Source of the DNA: Nitrospirillum viridazoti
GTDB taxonomy: Bacteria > Pseudomonadota > Alphaproteobacteria > Azospirillales > Azospirillaceae
Reading direction: 5' to 3' (one strand)
Assembly: GCF_007827975.1 (NCBI RefSeq)
Contig: NZ_VITT01000006.1
DNA: 64,000 nucleotides
Under the pieces are notes generated by a model. That model was given only the letters and a program-made list of their open reading frames with translations. It was not told the origin of the DNA and ran no database searches. A program made the translations under genes and the position numbers. This document shows positions 41,884 to 51,715 of this stretch, piece by piece (position 1 is the first letter of the stretch; each line of letters starts with the position of its first letter).

Positions 41884-44229
41884 TCAAATGCCCGGCGGCC
41901 TCGCCCGATCATCGCCATCAGCGATGAGGGCGGCCAGCACGGCCTGGCCCAGCGCCAAGCCGCCATCGTTGGCCGGCACCTGGCCGTGTATCACGGGCCG
42001 CCAGCCCGCGGCCCGCAGGCGGGTCTGGAGTTCGTGCAGGATGATGCGGTTCTGCAGGACACCGCCCGACAGCGCGACCAGGGCACCGGGACCGGCGCCC
42101 ACCCGCCCCGTCGCCTGCACCAGCGCCTCCACCAAGCCAAGGTGGAAGCGGGCGGCGATCAGCCCCGGCGCCTCTCCGGCGGCCAAATCGTCCAACAGCG
42201 CCCGCCACATCGGGGCCCAGCCGACCACCACGGGATCGTGGCCCCGAAACGCCGCCGGATAAGGACGCGCGGTGGCGACATGGGGACGCGCCAGCGCCTC
42301 CAGCGCCATCGCAGCCTGCGCCTCATGCCCGATGCGCGCAGGATGGATACCCAGCGCCGCCGCGACCGCGTCGAACAGCCGGCCCGCAGAGGAACAGGGT
42401 GGCGCGTTGGTGCCGGTTTCCAGCATGCGCTCCAGCACGGCCACATGCGCGTCAGGCGGCAGGTGGTTCAGCACGGGCGCGGCTTGGTCCCGCCACGTTT
42501 CACCGAAGGCTTGGCGTAGCTGGGCCACCAGGTTGCGCCACGGCTGGCGCATCGCGGCCGCCCCGCCGGCAAGAGCCACCGGGGCGATATGGGCCACCCG
42601 GGTCACGCCGCGGTATCCCCCGCGCAGAATCTCGCCGCCCCATAGTGTTCCATCCGCGCCCAGGCCCAGGCCGTCCAGGATCAGGCCGAAGGTGCCGTCC
42701 CCCCCCTCCGCCAACCCGATACCGGCGTCCGCCAGGCAGGCAGCCATGTGGGCATGATGGTGCCCCACGGACACCAGCCGGGCGCCACACTCCCGCGCCA
42801 GTGCTGCGCCCAGCGTGGTCGAGAGATAATCCGGATGGGCGTCAACGGCGATCACGGCCGGCGTGAAATCGAACAGGTCGCGGTAGAGGCGCAGCAGGAC
42901 CCGGTAGTCATCAAGGGCAGCCGCGTTTTCCAGGTCGCCGATGTGCTGGGACAGGATGGCCTGCCCCTCCCGCAGCAGGCAGAAGGTCGCCTTCAGCTCG
43001 CCGCCCATGGCCAGGGTGGGCGGCAAGCCGTCGAGGCCCGGCGGTAGAGGCAATGGTGCTGGAGCGTAACCCCGGGCCCGGCGCAGGATGACGGGCGCAC
43101 CGCCGGTGGCGGCGACCACACTGTCGTCCAGGCGGTTGAGGATGGCGCGGTCATGCATCAGCCAGGCGTCGGCCAATCCGGCCAGGCGAGCCCGCGCGTC
43201 CTCGTTGGTGATGACTTGCGGTTCATCCGACCGGTTGGCCGACGTCATAACCAGGGGGCCGTCCACCCGGGCCATCAGCAGATGGTGCAGCGGCGTGTAG
43301 GGCAGCATGAAGCCCAGATGGTCCTGGTCCGGCGCCAGCCCGTCCGGCAGCGGCGCGCCATCGGGCCGCCTGGGCAGCAGCACGATGGGCGCCGCAGGCG
43401 ATTGCAACAGGGCGCGGGCCGCGTCGTCCAGCCGGCAATACCGGCCGACCTCATCCACCGATCGGGCCATCAGCGCGAAGGGCTTGGCATCGCGCGCCTT
43501 GCGCCGCCGCAATTCCGCGACCGCCTTGGTGTCGGCGGCATCGCAGGCCAGGTGGAAGCCACCGATGCCCTTCACGGCGACGATGGCGCCGGCGCGCAGC
43601 AGCGCTGCCGCCGCGTCCAGCGGGTCCGCTCCCGCCTCCGGGGCGGGCTCCAGCCACAGCCGGGGCCCGCAGGCGGGACAGGCCGTCGGCTGGGCGTGGA
43701 AGCGGCGGTCGGCGGGGTTCGCGTATTCGGCGGCGCACGCGGGGCATAGGGTGAAGGCCGCCATGGCCGTGTTGGCGCGGTCATAGGGGATGGCGCTGAC
43801 GATGGACAGCCGGGGACCGCAATGGGTGCAGTTGCCGAAGGCATAGCCCTGGCGCCGGTCGGCGGGATCGAACAGTTCCGCCCGGCAGGCGGGGCAGGTG
43901 GCGGCGTCGGGCACGATGCCCGTCCGTGCCAATCCAGCGGCACTGGCGGCGATGGTGAAGCCATGGGGCGCCGGACCATGGTGGGGGAAGACCTCGATGG
44001 CGTCGATGCGTGCCAAGGGCGGCGCCTCGCGGCGTAGCCGGTCCTGAAAGGCGTCCAGCGCCGCAGGATTGCCCCAGGCGTGGATGATCACGCCTTCACC
44101 GTCATTGGCGACATCACCGGCAATATCCAGCACGCGGGCCAGGCGCCATACATGGGGCCGGAAGCCCACCCCCTGGACCAGGCCCCGCACCCGGATGCGA
44201 CGGCCCGCCATGGCGCCGGCGGCCTCCAT
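41884..44229 (-). CDS. hypF: HypF carbamoyltransferase
   Basis: A 781-residue HypF, which makes the cyanide ligands of the NiFe site from carbamoyl phosphate together with HypE. Domains in order: acylphosphatase (VRGLVQGVGFRPHVWRLA, residues ~14-31), two zinc fingers of the CxxC-x18-CxxC type (CPACRAELFD, CTHCGPR; then CPACAAEY, CPACGPR), a YrdC-like domain (AIVAVKGIGGFHLACDA) and the Kae1-like C-terminal domain (VGHHHAHMAACLADAG, then LSGGVLQNRIIL). The start shares one base with the stop of hupV. It is the last gene of the long hup/hyp block and ends 90 bases from the convergent MFS gene. Confidence 0.95.
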   Translation of the reverse strand: MEAAGAMAGRRIRVRGLVQGVGFRPHVWRLARVLDIAGDVANDGEGVIIHAWGNPAALDAFQDRLRREAPPLARIDAIEVFPHHGPAPHGFTIAASAAGLARTGIVPDAATCPACRAELFDPADRRQGYAFGNCTHCGPRLSIVSAIPYDRANTAMAAFTLCPACAAEYANPADRRFHAQPTACPACGPRLWLEPAPEAGADPLDAAAALLRAGAIVAVKGIGGFHLACDAADTKAVAELRRRKARDAKPFALMARSVDEVGRYCRLDDAARALLQSPAAPIVLLPRRPDGAPLPDGLAPDQDHLGFMLPYTPLHHLLMARVDGPLVMTSANRSDEPQVITNEDARARLAGLADAWLMHDRAILNRLDDSVVAATGGAPVILRRARGYAPAPLPLPPGLDGLPPTLAMGGELKATFCLLREGQAILSQHIGDLENAAALDDYRVLLRLYRDLFDFTPAVIAVDAHPDYLSTTLGAALARECGARLVSVGHHHAHMAACLADAGIGLAEGGDGTFGLILDGLGLGADGTLWGGEILRGGYRGVTRVAHIAPVALAGGAAAMRQPWRNLVAQLRQAFGETWRDQAAPVLNHLPPDAHVAVLERMLETGTNAPPCSSAGRLFDAVAAALGIHPARIGHEAQAAMALEALARPHVATARPYPAAFRGHDPVVVGWAPMWRALLDDLAAGEAPGLIAARFHLGLVEALVQATGRVGAGPGALVALSGGVLQNRIILHELQTRLRAAGWRPVIHGQVPANDGGLALGQAVLAALIADGDDRARPPGI

Positions 44230-45683
44230 CAGTGCACCGTGCAGACCATGCAGGGGTCGAAGGAACGGACGATGTGCTGCACGGCCACCGGCTCGCCCTC
44301 CCCTTCGCGGACGGGGGCGCCGCGCAACGCCTGCTCCAGCGGCCCGGGCGTGCCGGCGGCGTCGCGGGGGGAGAAGTTCCAGGTGGTGGGGGCGATGATC
44401 TGGTAATTGGCGATGCGCCCACCCTGAATGGTCACCCAATGCCCCAGGGAGCCGCGGGCGGCCTCCGTCAGACCGGCCCCCTCGCCCACCATCGGCAGGG
44501 GTGTATGGTCGATGAAGGGAGCCGCCGGATCGATGGCGCGTACCCAGCGCTCCATGGCCATGGTGACCAGGGCGACCTCCAGCAGCCGCGCCACCACCCT
44601 CGCCTCAACCGTCGCGCCGTCCCGTGCCACCAGATCGCGCGGCAGCGGGTGCCCCGCGACCAGCTGCCGCGACAGGGCGCCCACCTCCGCCACCTCGCCG
44701 TCCAGGCGCGGCGCCTTGCACCAGGAGTAGGCATCGTCCCGCGCGGCATCCGGGGGCATCCCCGGCTCACGCGGGGAACGCGGTGCCGCGTCCGGGGCGG
44801 ACCGGTACCAGGCGTGGCTGACATCCTCCGTGATGCGGTCGACCGGCAGGATGCTGCCGACGCCCTGCCTGAACATGCCGCGCGGAAACAGCGGCCCTTC
44901 CGCGGAGGGATAGGCGCCGAAGCTCATATGCCGCAGGTCGGTACGGCCCAGGCGATCCAGGCCAACCGCCTGCGACACCGCGACGAAGCGGGCGAAGTCA
45001 CCCCGGTCGGCCTTCGCCTCCGCCCAAGCCAGCAAAGCGTCGCGGGTCGACAGGGCCGCCACCGCCTCCAGCGCATCGCCGAACAGGGTGCGCTCCAGGA
45101 AGCGGCGGAAGGCGGCCAGCAGGGCGCCCAGCCGCGCCAGTTCGGCCCGCGATACGGCGCGCGTCGATCCGCCGGGCTGAACCGCCAGGGTATGGGGCCA
45201 CTTGCCGGCCAGGATGCCCAGCAGGTTCATCAGTTCCGCTCGGGCGGGCAGGAACTCTTGCGCCGCCCCGCCCTTCACCGCCGTGAATCGCGCGGTCGTG
45301 CCCGCATGCCAGGGTTCCCCCGCGTAAACGGCGCGGGCGAAGTCGGGCATGAAGAACAGGTAGAAGTGCGTCAGGTGGTCGGCCACGTTCTCCACCGCGT
45401 GGATCAGATTCATGGCCAGGCCGCCATTGGCCGGCAAGGGCCCGGAGCCGGTCGCCGCCAGCGCGCGCGCCGCGGCCACGGATTGCGACACGGAACAGAT
45501 GCCGCAGATGCGCGGCGCGTAGACCAGCGCGTCCAGCGCCGGCTTGCCCACCAGCATGGCCTCGAACCCGCGATAGAGCGGGGAGACGACGCGGGCGTCG
45601 GCCACCATGCCGGCGCTGATGTCGAGGCGCACCTCAAGATCGCCCTCGACACGGTTGAAAGGACCGACGATCAGGCGGCTCAT
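44229..45683 (-). CDS. hupV: regulatory [NiFe] hydrogenase large subunit HupV/HoxC
   Basis: A 484-residue large subunit of the H2-sensing hydrogenase. The NiFe ligands are Cys60 and Cys63 in PRICGICSV and Cys478 and Cys481 in DPCMVCTVH. The protein ends exactly at this histidine; regulatory hydrogenases lack the C-terminal tail that endopeptidases remove from catalytic large subunits. It binds HupU and reports H2 to the kinase HupT. It overlaps hupU by four bases and hypF by one. HupL at 58973-60772 is the catalytic counterpart. Confidence 0.93.
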   Translation of the reverse strand: MSRLIVGPFNRVEGDLEVRLDISAGMVADARVVSPLYRGFEAMLVGKPALDALVYAPRICGICSVSQSVAAARALAATGSGPLPANGGLAMNLIHAVENVADHLTHFYLFFMPDFARAVYAGEPWHAGTTARFTAVKGGAAQEFLPARAELMNLLGILAGKWPHTLAVQPGGSTRAVSRAELARLGALLAAFRRFLERTLFGDALEAVAALSTRDALLAWAEAKADRGDFARFVAVSQAVGLDRLGRTDLRHMSFGAYPSAEGPLFPRGMFRQGVGSILPVDRITEDVSHAWYRSAPDAAPRSPREPGMPPDAARDDAYSWCKAPRLDGEVAEVGALSRQLVAGHPLPRDLVARDGATVEARVVARLLEVALVTMAMERWVRAIDPAAPFIDHTPLPMVGEGAGLTEAARGSLGHWVTIQGGRIANYQIIAPTTWNFSPRDAAGTPGPLEQALRGAPVREGEGEPVAVQHIVRSFDPCMVCTVH

Positions 45684-46705
45684 GCGCTGTCCTTGCGCTT
45701 GTCATGGGGAAGAAGAACCGGTGCTGGCCGCGCGGCGTTGTCGCGCAGCCGCTTGGGCGTCGCCGCCTTGGACAGGGATGCCAGCGCCACGAACCACGCC
45801 TTGGGCATGTCCGTCGGCAGGCCGATGGGTATGCCGGCCACCTTGGGTGTGACAGCGAAGGCGTGGCCCGGCTCCTCAAACCCCGGGGCCGTGCAATTGA
45901 TGCATGCGTAGTTGCCGTCCAGGCAGGAGCCGCCGCCGTTCCACGGCCGGATGTTGCAATCGGCCCGTGCCTGCGTGCCCTTGCAGCCCAAATTCTCCAT
46001 CATGCAGCCCAGGTCGCCCGGCTGTTCCGCGCTCGCCTTGAACTCATAGAATTCGTTGCGGGCACAGCCGTGGTGGACCAGGTGGGCGGTATAGGCCAGG
46101 GGGCGCTCCCACTCATCCAGGTCAGCCGCGCTCAAGGTGCCGGCGCCGATCTGCAGCAACGTGTCGGTGAACCAGCCGGGGTGGATGGGGCAGCCGGCGA
46201 TATTGATGACGGGCAGACCCTTGGCGGAGCGGAACCCCGCCCCCAGCAGGCCGCCGGCGCGGGTGCCGTCATAGGCCAGGCCGCACGCCTCCACCTCGTT
46301 GCCGCCGGCGGCGGTGATACCGCCGAAGGCGGCGCAGCTGCCCACGGCCACGACATAGCCGGCCCGGCGGGCGATGGCGGCGATCCAGTCGCGCATGGGC
46401 TTGCCCGTCCCGGCCATCAGGTGGAAGCGGCCGGTGCCGCCGGGCCCGTTGATGACCGATCCCTCCAGGCACAGAATGTCCACCGGCTGGTCGCCCGCGG
46501 CTGCGGCCTCCAGGATGGCCCGCGCTTCCCCGCCCGTCGCCTCGCTGAGGGACGGGTGCCACAGCAGTTCGACGTTGGCCGCCGCCAGGGCCGTCAGCAG
46601 ATCCGGCTTCTCCGCCCCCAGCAGGGACAGGGTGCAGCCGCCGCAGCCACCGGATTGCAGCCATAAGAGCCGCAGCGGGCGGGCCGGTTCAGATACTGCG
46701 GTCAT
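45680..46705 (-). CDS. hupU: regulatory [NiFe] hydrogenase small subunit HupU/HoxB
   Basis: A 341-residue small subunit with iron-sulfur cluster cysteines: LQSGGCGGCTLSLLG near the N-terminus (proximal cluster), VGSCAAFGG, AGCPIHPGW, and further cysteines in HHGCARNEFYEF, GCKGTQARADC and NYACINCTAP. It has no twin-arginine signal, so the H2 sensor remains in the cytoplasm, in contrast to HupS. The start overlaps the end of hupT by 17 bases. Confidence 0.93.
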   Translation of the reverse strand: MTAVSEPARPLRLLWLQSGGCGGCTLSLLGAEKPDLLTALAAANVELLWHPSLSEATGGEARAILEAAAAGDQPVDILCLEGSVINGPGGTGRFHLMAGTGKPMRDWIAAIARRAGYVVAVGSCAAFGGITAAGGNEVEACGLAYDGTRAGGLLGAGFRSAKGLPVINIAGCPIHPGWFTDTLLQIGAGTLSAADLDEWERPLAYTAHLVHHGCARNEFYEFKASAEQPGDLGCMMENLGCKGTQARADCNIRPWNGGGSCLDGNYACINCTAPGFEEPGHAFAVTPKVAGIPIGLPTDMPKAWFVALASLSKAATPKRLRDNAARPAPVLLPHDKRKDSA

Positions 46706-48029
46706 CGACCGGCACCTTCAGGGTGAAGGCGGCGCCACCGCCTTCCGCTTCGGCGTGGCTCAGGCTGCCGCCCAGTTTTTCCGCCATGTTGTAGCTGACA
46801 TACAGCCCCAGGCCGGTACCGCTGCCGATGGGTTTGGTGGTGAAGAAGGGCTCGAAAATCTTGCTCTGGTTCTCCGGCGGGATGCCGGGGCCGTTGTCGG
46901 CGACCGTCAGGACGATCCATCCGTCCTGTTCTCCTGCCGTGATGCGGATAAGGGCACCGTCGCGGCCGTTCACGGCGTCCACCGCGTTCTGCACCAGATT
47001 GACCAGGATCTGGTGCAGCTGACCCTTGAGGCCCACCACCTCCAACGCGGCCGGCAACTCCAGCCGCACCTCCGGCTTGGTGCGCTGAGTCTTGATCACC
47101 CAGTCGGTGGCCGTGTGGATCAGGCGGACCAGGTTGAACGCCTCGGGCTCCTCACGCTGGTTGGAGGAGAAGCGCCGCAGATCCTGCACGATGTCGCGCA
47201 CACGCTCCGCCCCCTCCAGCGTGCCGTCGACCAGGGGGCCTATGTCGGCCAGCACCTTGTCGATGCGCAGGCTGTCGCGCAGGGCCGCCAGCTCCGCCCG
47301 CGGCTTGCCGGCATCGATGGCCGCGAGATAGCCGGTGATGGCGGCGCCATACCGCTTCAGCGCGTACATGTTGCCGAACACGAAGCTGATGGGGTTGTTG
47401 AGTTCGTGCGCCACCCCCGCCACCAGCCGGCCCAGCGCCGCCATCTTTTCCGAGGTTAGCAGCTGCTGCTGGGTCTGCCGCAGGCGCTGGTGCGCCTTGT
47501 CCAGATCCCGGTAAGCGCGCAGCAGTTCGCCCACGGGCCGGCCGGCCAGGACCATGCCCGCGAACCGGCCGCGCGCATCGCGACGGGGCGCCCCGTTCAC
47601 GGACACGGCCGCCCGCTGGCCATCCGCCGCCAGCAGGTGCCAGCTCTTGTCCTCGATGGCGCACCCCTCGGCCAGGCAGGCCCGGATGTCGGCATGATCG
47701 GCGGGGTCGAACAGATCCAGCAAGGGGATTGCCAGCAAATCACCCTCCTCCCGCCCCAGCGCCGCTGTCAGCGCCGCGTTGACCCGCAGCACGGCGCCGG
47801 CCGCGTCGCAAACGATCAGCACGTCATTCATGGCCCCCAGGACCGACTGCATGAAGTCGCGCGCCTGTTGCAGGCGCAGGTTCTGTTCCTCCAGCGCCAC
47901 CTGCGAGGCCACCAGGTCGCTGTAGACCACGTCCATGCGGCGGATGACGTCGATCCACAGCTGCTCACCCTCGCCTTCGGCCTCGGGCGGCGGGTCCCCG
48001 AAGGGCGGCACCGGCTCATGGCTGCCCAT
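46689..48029 (-). CDS. hupT: H2-signalling sensor histidine kinase HupT/HoxJ
   Basis: A 446-residue soluble kinase. A helical N-terminus (ASQVALEEQNLRLQQ) leads to a PAS domain (~60-165), then the phosphoacceptor His208 in LVAGVAHELNNPISFVFG and the ATPase domain with NLVQNAVDAV, VADNGPGIP and GSGTGLGLYVSYN. No membrane segments are seen. In Rhodobacter and Ralstonia this kinase binds the regulatory hydrogenase through its PAS domain and is inhibited by H2. It lies 3 bases after hupR and overlaps hupU, so sensor, kinase and regulator are produced together. Confidence 0.92.
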   Translation of the reverse strand: MGSHEPVPPFGDPPPEAEGEGEQLWIDVIRRMDVVYSDLVASQVALEEQNLRLQQARDFMQSVLGAMNDVLIVCDAAGAVLRVNAALTAALGREEGDLLAIPLLDLFDPADHADIRACLAEGCAIEDKSWHLLAADGQRAAVSVNGAPRRDARGRFAGMVLAGRPVGELLRAYRDLDKAHQRLRQTQQQLLTSEKMAALGRLVAGVAHELNNPISFVFGNMYALKRYGAAITGYLAAIDAGKPRAELAALRDSLRIDKVLADIGPLVDGTLEGAERVRDIVQDLRRFSSNQREEPEAFNLVRLIHTATDWVIKTQRTKPEVRLELPAALEVVGLKGQLHQILVNLVQNAVDAVNGRDGALIRITAGEQDGWIVLTVADNGPGIPPENQSKIFEPFFTTKPIGSGTGLGLYVSYNMAEKLGGSLSHAEAEGGGAAFTLKVPVDDRSI

Positions 48030-48032
48030 GGC

Positions 48033-49535
48033 TCAGCCCCCCGCCATGCGCTTGGGCGCAAGAGGATGGACGTTCTCCAGCCCGTAGCGTTCCAGCTTGG
48101 CCCGCAGCCCCACGCGGGACAGCCCCAGTTCCCGCGCCGCCTGGCTTTTGTTCCAGCGGTGGCGAATCAAGGTTTCCCGGATGATGCGTGCCTCCATGGC
48201 ACTGACCCGCTCGCGCAGGTCGCCGGCCAGGCCGGCGATGTCGGCGAAATCGTCCTCGCGCGCGCCGGCCCCCTGGGGCTCCGCCCGCAGGATGTGGGGC
48301 GACAGCAGGTCCGCCTCCAGCCGCCGACCTTCCGTGGCCCGCACCATCAGGCGCTGCACCTCATTCTGCAGCTCGCGGACATTGCCCGGCCAGTCATAAC
48401 GGGCCAGGCAGTCCAGCGCCTCCGGCGAAATCCCGGGCACGCGCTTGCCCATCTGCGCCATGGCGCGGTCCAGCAGCACCTCCACCAGCAGGGGCAGGTC
48501 GCCCTTGCGGTCCTTCAGGTCGGGCAGGCGGATGATCATGCCGGCCAGGCGGTAGAACAGGTCGGCGCGGAAGCGCTTGGCCCGAACCTCCTCCTCCAGA
48601 TCCTTGTTGGTGGCGGCGATCACCCGCACCTCCACCTTGCGCGTGCGGGTTCCCCCCAGGGGCCGTATCTCCCCCTCCTGCAGCACACGCAGCAGCTTGA
48701 CCTGGAAGGCGGGGGAAACCTCGCCAATCTCATCCAGGAAGACGGTGCCGCCGTCCGCCCGCTCGAACAGGCCGACATGGTCCTCGATGGCGCCTGTGAA
48801 CGCGCCCTTCTTATGCCCGAACAGCTCGCTCTCCAGCAGCTCGTCGGGCAGGGCGCCGCAATTCTCCACCACGAAGGGTTGGTTCCAGCGCAGCGAGCCA
48901 TAGTGCAGCGCGCGCGCCGCCAACTCCTTGCCCGTGCCGGAAGAACCGAACAGCAGGACCGGCACGTCGAAGGGCGCCACCTGGGCCAGGCTGCCGCACA
49001 CGGCCTCCATGGGGCTGCCCTTGGCGCGGACGATGCCGTCGTCGAAATTATAGGCGCGGCGCAGCTTCTCCTTCCGCTCCCCCACCACGCGGGAGGCGGC
49101 GGCCGGCAGCATCTTCATCTCCACCGCCAGCAGTTCGTTCTGCCGCTGCAAGGCATAGAGGCGGCAGGCGCCCTTCAACGTCAGCAGCAGGTTTTCCGGG
49201 TGCCAGGGCTTGGTGACGTACTGAAAGATGCCGGCCTGGTTGATGCCGTCGATGATGTCATGGGCGTCGGTGTAGCCGGAGATGATCATGCGCACGACCT
49301 CCGGCCAGCGCTCCTTGACCTCCGTCAGGAACTCTACACCGCTGCGTTCCGGCATGCGCTGGTCGCACAGCACCACCTGCACCGGATTGTCGGCCAGCCG
49401 CCGCTCGGCCTCAACGGTGCTGGCGGCGGTCAGCACCTCGAAATCCTCCTCCAGGATACGCCGCAGCGATTCCAGGGAGCGCAGCTCGTCATCGACGATC
49501 AGGATGGTGGGCAGATCGGTGGAAGACTCGGCCAT
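48033..49535 (-). CDS. hupR: NtrC-type hydrogenase regulator HupR/HoxA
   Basis: A 500-residue activator. The receiver has the phosphoacceptor Asp58 in VVLCDQRMPERSG and Lys in VTKPWHPENL, the HupR/HoxA wording. The AAA+ domain includes GSSGTGKELAARAL, the sigma-54 loop KKGAFTGAIED and VFLDEIGEV; the C-terminus carries a Fis-type helix-turn-helix (NKSQAARELGLSRVGLRAKL). R. capsulatus HupR is reported to work with the housekeeping polymerase, whereas R. eutropha HoxA uses sigma-54. The intact loop and the sigma-54 promoters at 61933-61947 and 57454-57468 suggest the latter mode here. It begins 12 bases after hypE. Confidence 0.93.
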   Translation of the reverse strand: MAESSTDLPTILIVDDELRSLESLRRILEEDFEVLTAASTVEAERRLADNPVQVVLCDQRMPERSGVEFLTEVKERWPEVVRMIISGYTDAHDIIDGINQAGIFQYVTKPWHPENLLLTLKGACRLYALQRQNELLAVEMKMLPAAASRVVGERKEKLRRAYNFDDGIVRAKGSPMEAVCGSLAQVAPFDVPVLLFGSSGTGKELAARALHYGSLRWNQPFVVENCGALPDELLESELFGHKKGAFTGAIEDHVGLFERADGGTVFLDEIGEVSPAFQVKLLRVLQEGEIRPLGGTRTRKVEVRVIAATNKDLEEEVRAKRFRADLFYRLAGMIIRLPDLKDRKGDLPLLVEVLLDRAMAQMGKRVPGISPEALDCLARYDWPGNVRELQNEVQRLMVRATEGRRLEADLLSPHILRAEPQGAGAREDDFADIAGLAGDLRERVSAMEARIIRETLIRHRWNKSQAARELGLSRVGLRAKLERYGLENVHPLAPKRMAGG

Positions 49536-49547
49536 CGCTCCTCTCCG

Positions 49548-50576
49548 CTAGCAGATGCGCGGAAGCTGTTCGCCCGACAGCCAGTCAACCACGCGCTGGC
49601 CGCCGATGGCCGTCGTCATGCGGACGAAGCCGGGCTGGCCCACGGTAACATGTCCGATCAGCGCCGCGTCACGGCCTTCCGCATGGTTCCGCATCACCGC
49701 CAGCAGCGTCTCCGCGTCCTCCGGCTCGCAAACGCAGATCAGCTTACCCTCATTGGCGACGTTCAGAGGGTCCAGGCCCAGCAGCTCGCAGGCCGCCGCC
49801 ACCTCCGGCCGGACCGGGATGGCCGGTTCATCCAGCAGCATGCCTATGCCGGCGGCGTTGGTCAGTTCGTTCAGCGTGGCGGACAGGCCGCCCCGGGTGG
49901 GGTCGCGCAAGACGGCGATGCCCGGGACGGTCGCGACCATATCGGCCACCATGCGATGCAGGGCGGCACTGTCGGACCGGATCTCCGTGCCGAATTCCAG
50001 GCCCTGGCGCTTGGACAGGATGGCGATGCCATGGTCGCCGATGGGGCCGGACAGCAGGATGGCTTGCCCTGGACGCAGCCGGCGCGGCCCGATGTCCACG
50101 CCCGCCGGCACCACGCCGATGCCGCTGGTGGTGATGAAGACGCCGTCGCCCTTGCCGCGCTCCACCACCTTGGTGTCACCCGTCGCCACAGGCACGCCGG
50201 CCGCCCGGCACGCTTGTCCCATACTGGCGGCGATGCGGTCCAGGTCCGCCAGGGGAAAGCCTTCCTCGATGATGAAAGCGGCGGTCAGCGCCACCGGGCG
50301 GGCACCGGCCATGGCCAGGTCGTTGAGCGTGCCGTGCACGGCCAGCGAACCGATGTCGCCCCCGGGAAAGAACAAGGGCGAGATGACATGGGCGTCCGTC
50401 GTCACGGCGATGCGGCCGGACCCGGCGTCGATGCGCGTCGCGTCGTGCCCCTGGTCCAGCAACGGGTTCGCCAGGTGGCGCAGGAAGATGTCGCGGGTCA
50501 GCCGGGCCATGGCCCGGCCGCCACCACCGTGGCTCATGTCCACGGCACCGGAAAGATCGGGGGGCGGGGTGGTCAT
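49548..50576 (-). CDS. hypE: HypE, hydrogenase maturation
   Basis: A 342-residue PurM-like ATPase that dehydrates the thiocarbamate on its own C-terminal cysteine to a thiocyanate, the source of the cyanide ligands. The essential cysteine is the last residue, in LPRIC. Other blocks are MSHGGGGRAMARL near the N-terminus, DAHVISPLFFPGGDIG and RDPTRGGLSATLNELT. The start overlaps the hypD stop as ATGA; a longer frame upstream lies within hypD and is not used. Confidence 0.95.
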   Translation of the reverse strand: MTTPPPDLSGAVDMSHGGGGRAMARLTRDIFLRHLANPLLDQGHDATRIDAGSGRIAVTTDAHVISPLFFPGGDIGSLAVHGTLNDLAMAGARPVALTAAFIIEEGFPLADLDRIAASMGQACRAAGVPVATGDTKVVERGKGDGVFITTSGIGVVPAGVDIGPRRLRPGQAILLSGPIGDHGIAILSKRQGLEFGTEIRSDSAALHRMVADMVATVPGIAVLRDPTRGGLSATLNELTNAAGIGMLLDEPAIPVRPEVAAACELLGLDPLNVANEGKLICVCEPEDAETLLAVMRNHAEGRDAALIGHVTVGQPGFVRMTTAIGGQRVVDWLSGEQLPRIC

Positions 50577-51715
50577 TCGGCTGCCATCTCCGCCAAGGTC
50601 TCCACCCGCCGGTAGGTCCAATAGGCGGCGCATGCCCCTTCGGAGGAAACCATGCAGGCGCCCATGGGCGTTTCCGGCGTGCAGGCCTTGCCGAACAGCT
50701 TGCAGTCCTTCGGCTTCTTCACGCCGCGCAGGATGGCGGGACATTCGCAGGACTTGGTTTCCCGGCTCTGCTTCTCGCTGAGGGCGAAGCGCTTCTCGGC
50801 GTCAAAGGCGGCATACTCTGCCCGGATGGCCAGCGCGCTTTCAGGTACGCTGCCCAGCCCGCGCCATTCGAAGCTGGGCCGCAGCTCGAAGATACGGTCC
50901 ACCAGTTCCTGCGCCTTGGCGTTGCCGTCCCGCGTCACCACCCGGGTGTACTGGTTCTCGACCGCCACCCGCCCTTCGTTCACCTGGTGTATCAGCATCA
51001 GGACCGACTGCATCACGTCCAGCGGCTCGAACCCGGCGATGACCACCGGCTTGGCATAGCGGGCGGCCAGGAACTCATAAGGCCGGGACCCGATGACCGC
51101 GCTGACGTGCGAGGGGCCGAGGAAGCCGTCCAGGCGGGCGGCCTGGCTGGGATCGATCTCCGGCGCCTCCAGGATGTGGCGGATGGCCGGTGGGGTCAGC
51201 ACGTGGTTGCAGAAGACGGAGAAATTGGCGATGCCCTCCACCTGGGCCTGGGCGATGGCGACCGCGCTGGGCGGGGTGGTCGTCTCGAACCCGATGCCTA
51301 GGAAAACCACCTCGCGCCCCGGATTGGCGCGGGCGATGTCCAGCGCGTCCAGCGTCGAATAGACCATGCGGATGTCGGCGCCGTCGGCCTTGGCCTTCAG
51401 CAGCGACCGCCGTCCCGTGCCCGGCACGCGCAGCATGTCGCCATAGCTGCACAGGATGACACCGTGCCGTTCCGCCAATTCGATGGCGTCGTCCAGGCGG
51501 CGGGCGGGCAGGATGCAGACGGGACAGCCGGGGCCGTGCACGAAGCGCACATTGGCCGGCACCAAATCCTGCACGCCATAGCGGAAGATGGCGTGGGTGT
51601 GCCCGCCGCAGAACTCCATGAAATTATAGTCGCGCGCCGGGTCCGCTGCCGCGGCGATGGCGGCGGCCAAGGTGCGTGCCAAACCGCGGTCGCGGAATTC
51701 ATCAACGTATTTCAT
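50573..51715 (-). CDS. hypD: HypD, hydrogenase maturation
   Basis: A 380-residue iron-sulfur protein that with HypC forms the scaffold on which Fe(CN)2CO is assembled. Conserved cysteine motifs are MEFCGGHTHAIFRYG, HGPGCPVCILP and, near the C-terminus, the 4Fe-4S set CECPAILRG, CKLFGKACTPE and MVSSEGACAAYW. Also seen is FLGIGFETTTPPSAVAI. It overlaps hypC by 14 bases and hypE by 4. Confidence 0.96.
   Translation of the reverse strand: MKYVDEFRDRGLARTLAAAIAAAADPARDYNFMEFCGGHTHAIFRYGVQDLVPANVRFVHGPGCPVCILPARRLDDAIELAERHGVILCSYGDMLRVPGTGRRSLLKAKADGADIRMVYSTLDALDIARANPGREVVFLGIGFETTTPPSAVAIAQAQVEGIANFSVFCNHVLTPPAIRHILEAPEIDPSQAARLDGFLGPSHVSAVIGSRPYEFLAARYAKPVVIAGFEPLDVMQSVLMLIHQVNEGRVAVENQYTRVVTRDGNAKAQELVDRIFELRPSFEWRGLGSVPESALAIRAEYAAFDAEKRFALSEKQSRETKSCECPAILRGVKKPKDCKLFGKACTPETPMGACMVSSEGACAAYWTYRRVETLAEMAAE

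Noticed and set aside
44229..46705. A second catalytic uptake hydrogenase
   Set aside because: The large subunit ends at the active-site histidine with no removable tail, and the small subunit lacks a Tat signal; both are marks of the regulatory H2 sensor.
47490..50615. A 1041-codon open frame on the + strand opposite hupT, hupR and hypE
   Set aside because: It is antisense to three well-supported genes; long antisense frames are common where third codon positions are G or C, and its residues match no family I recognise.
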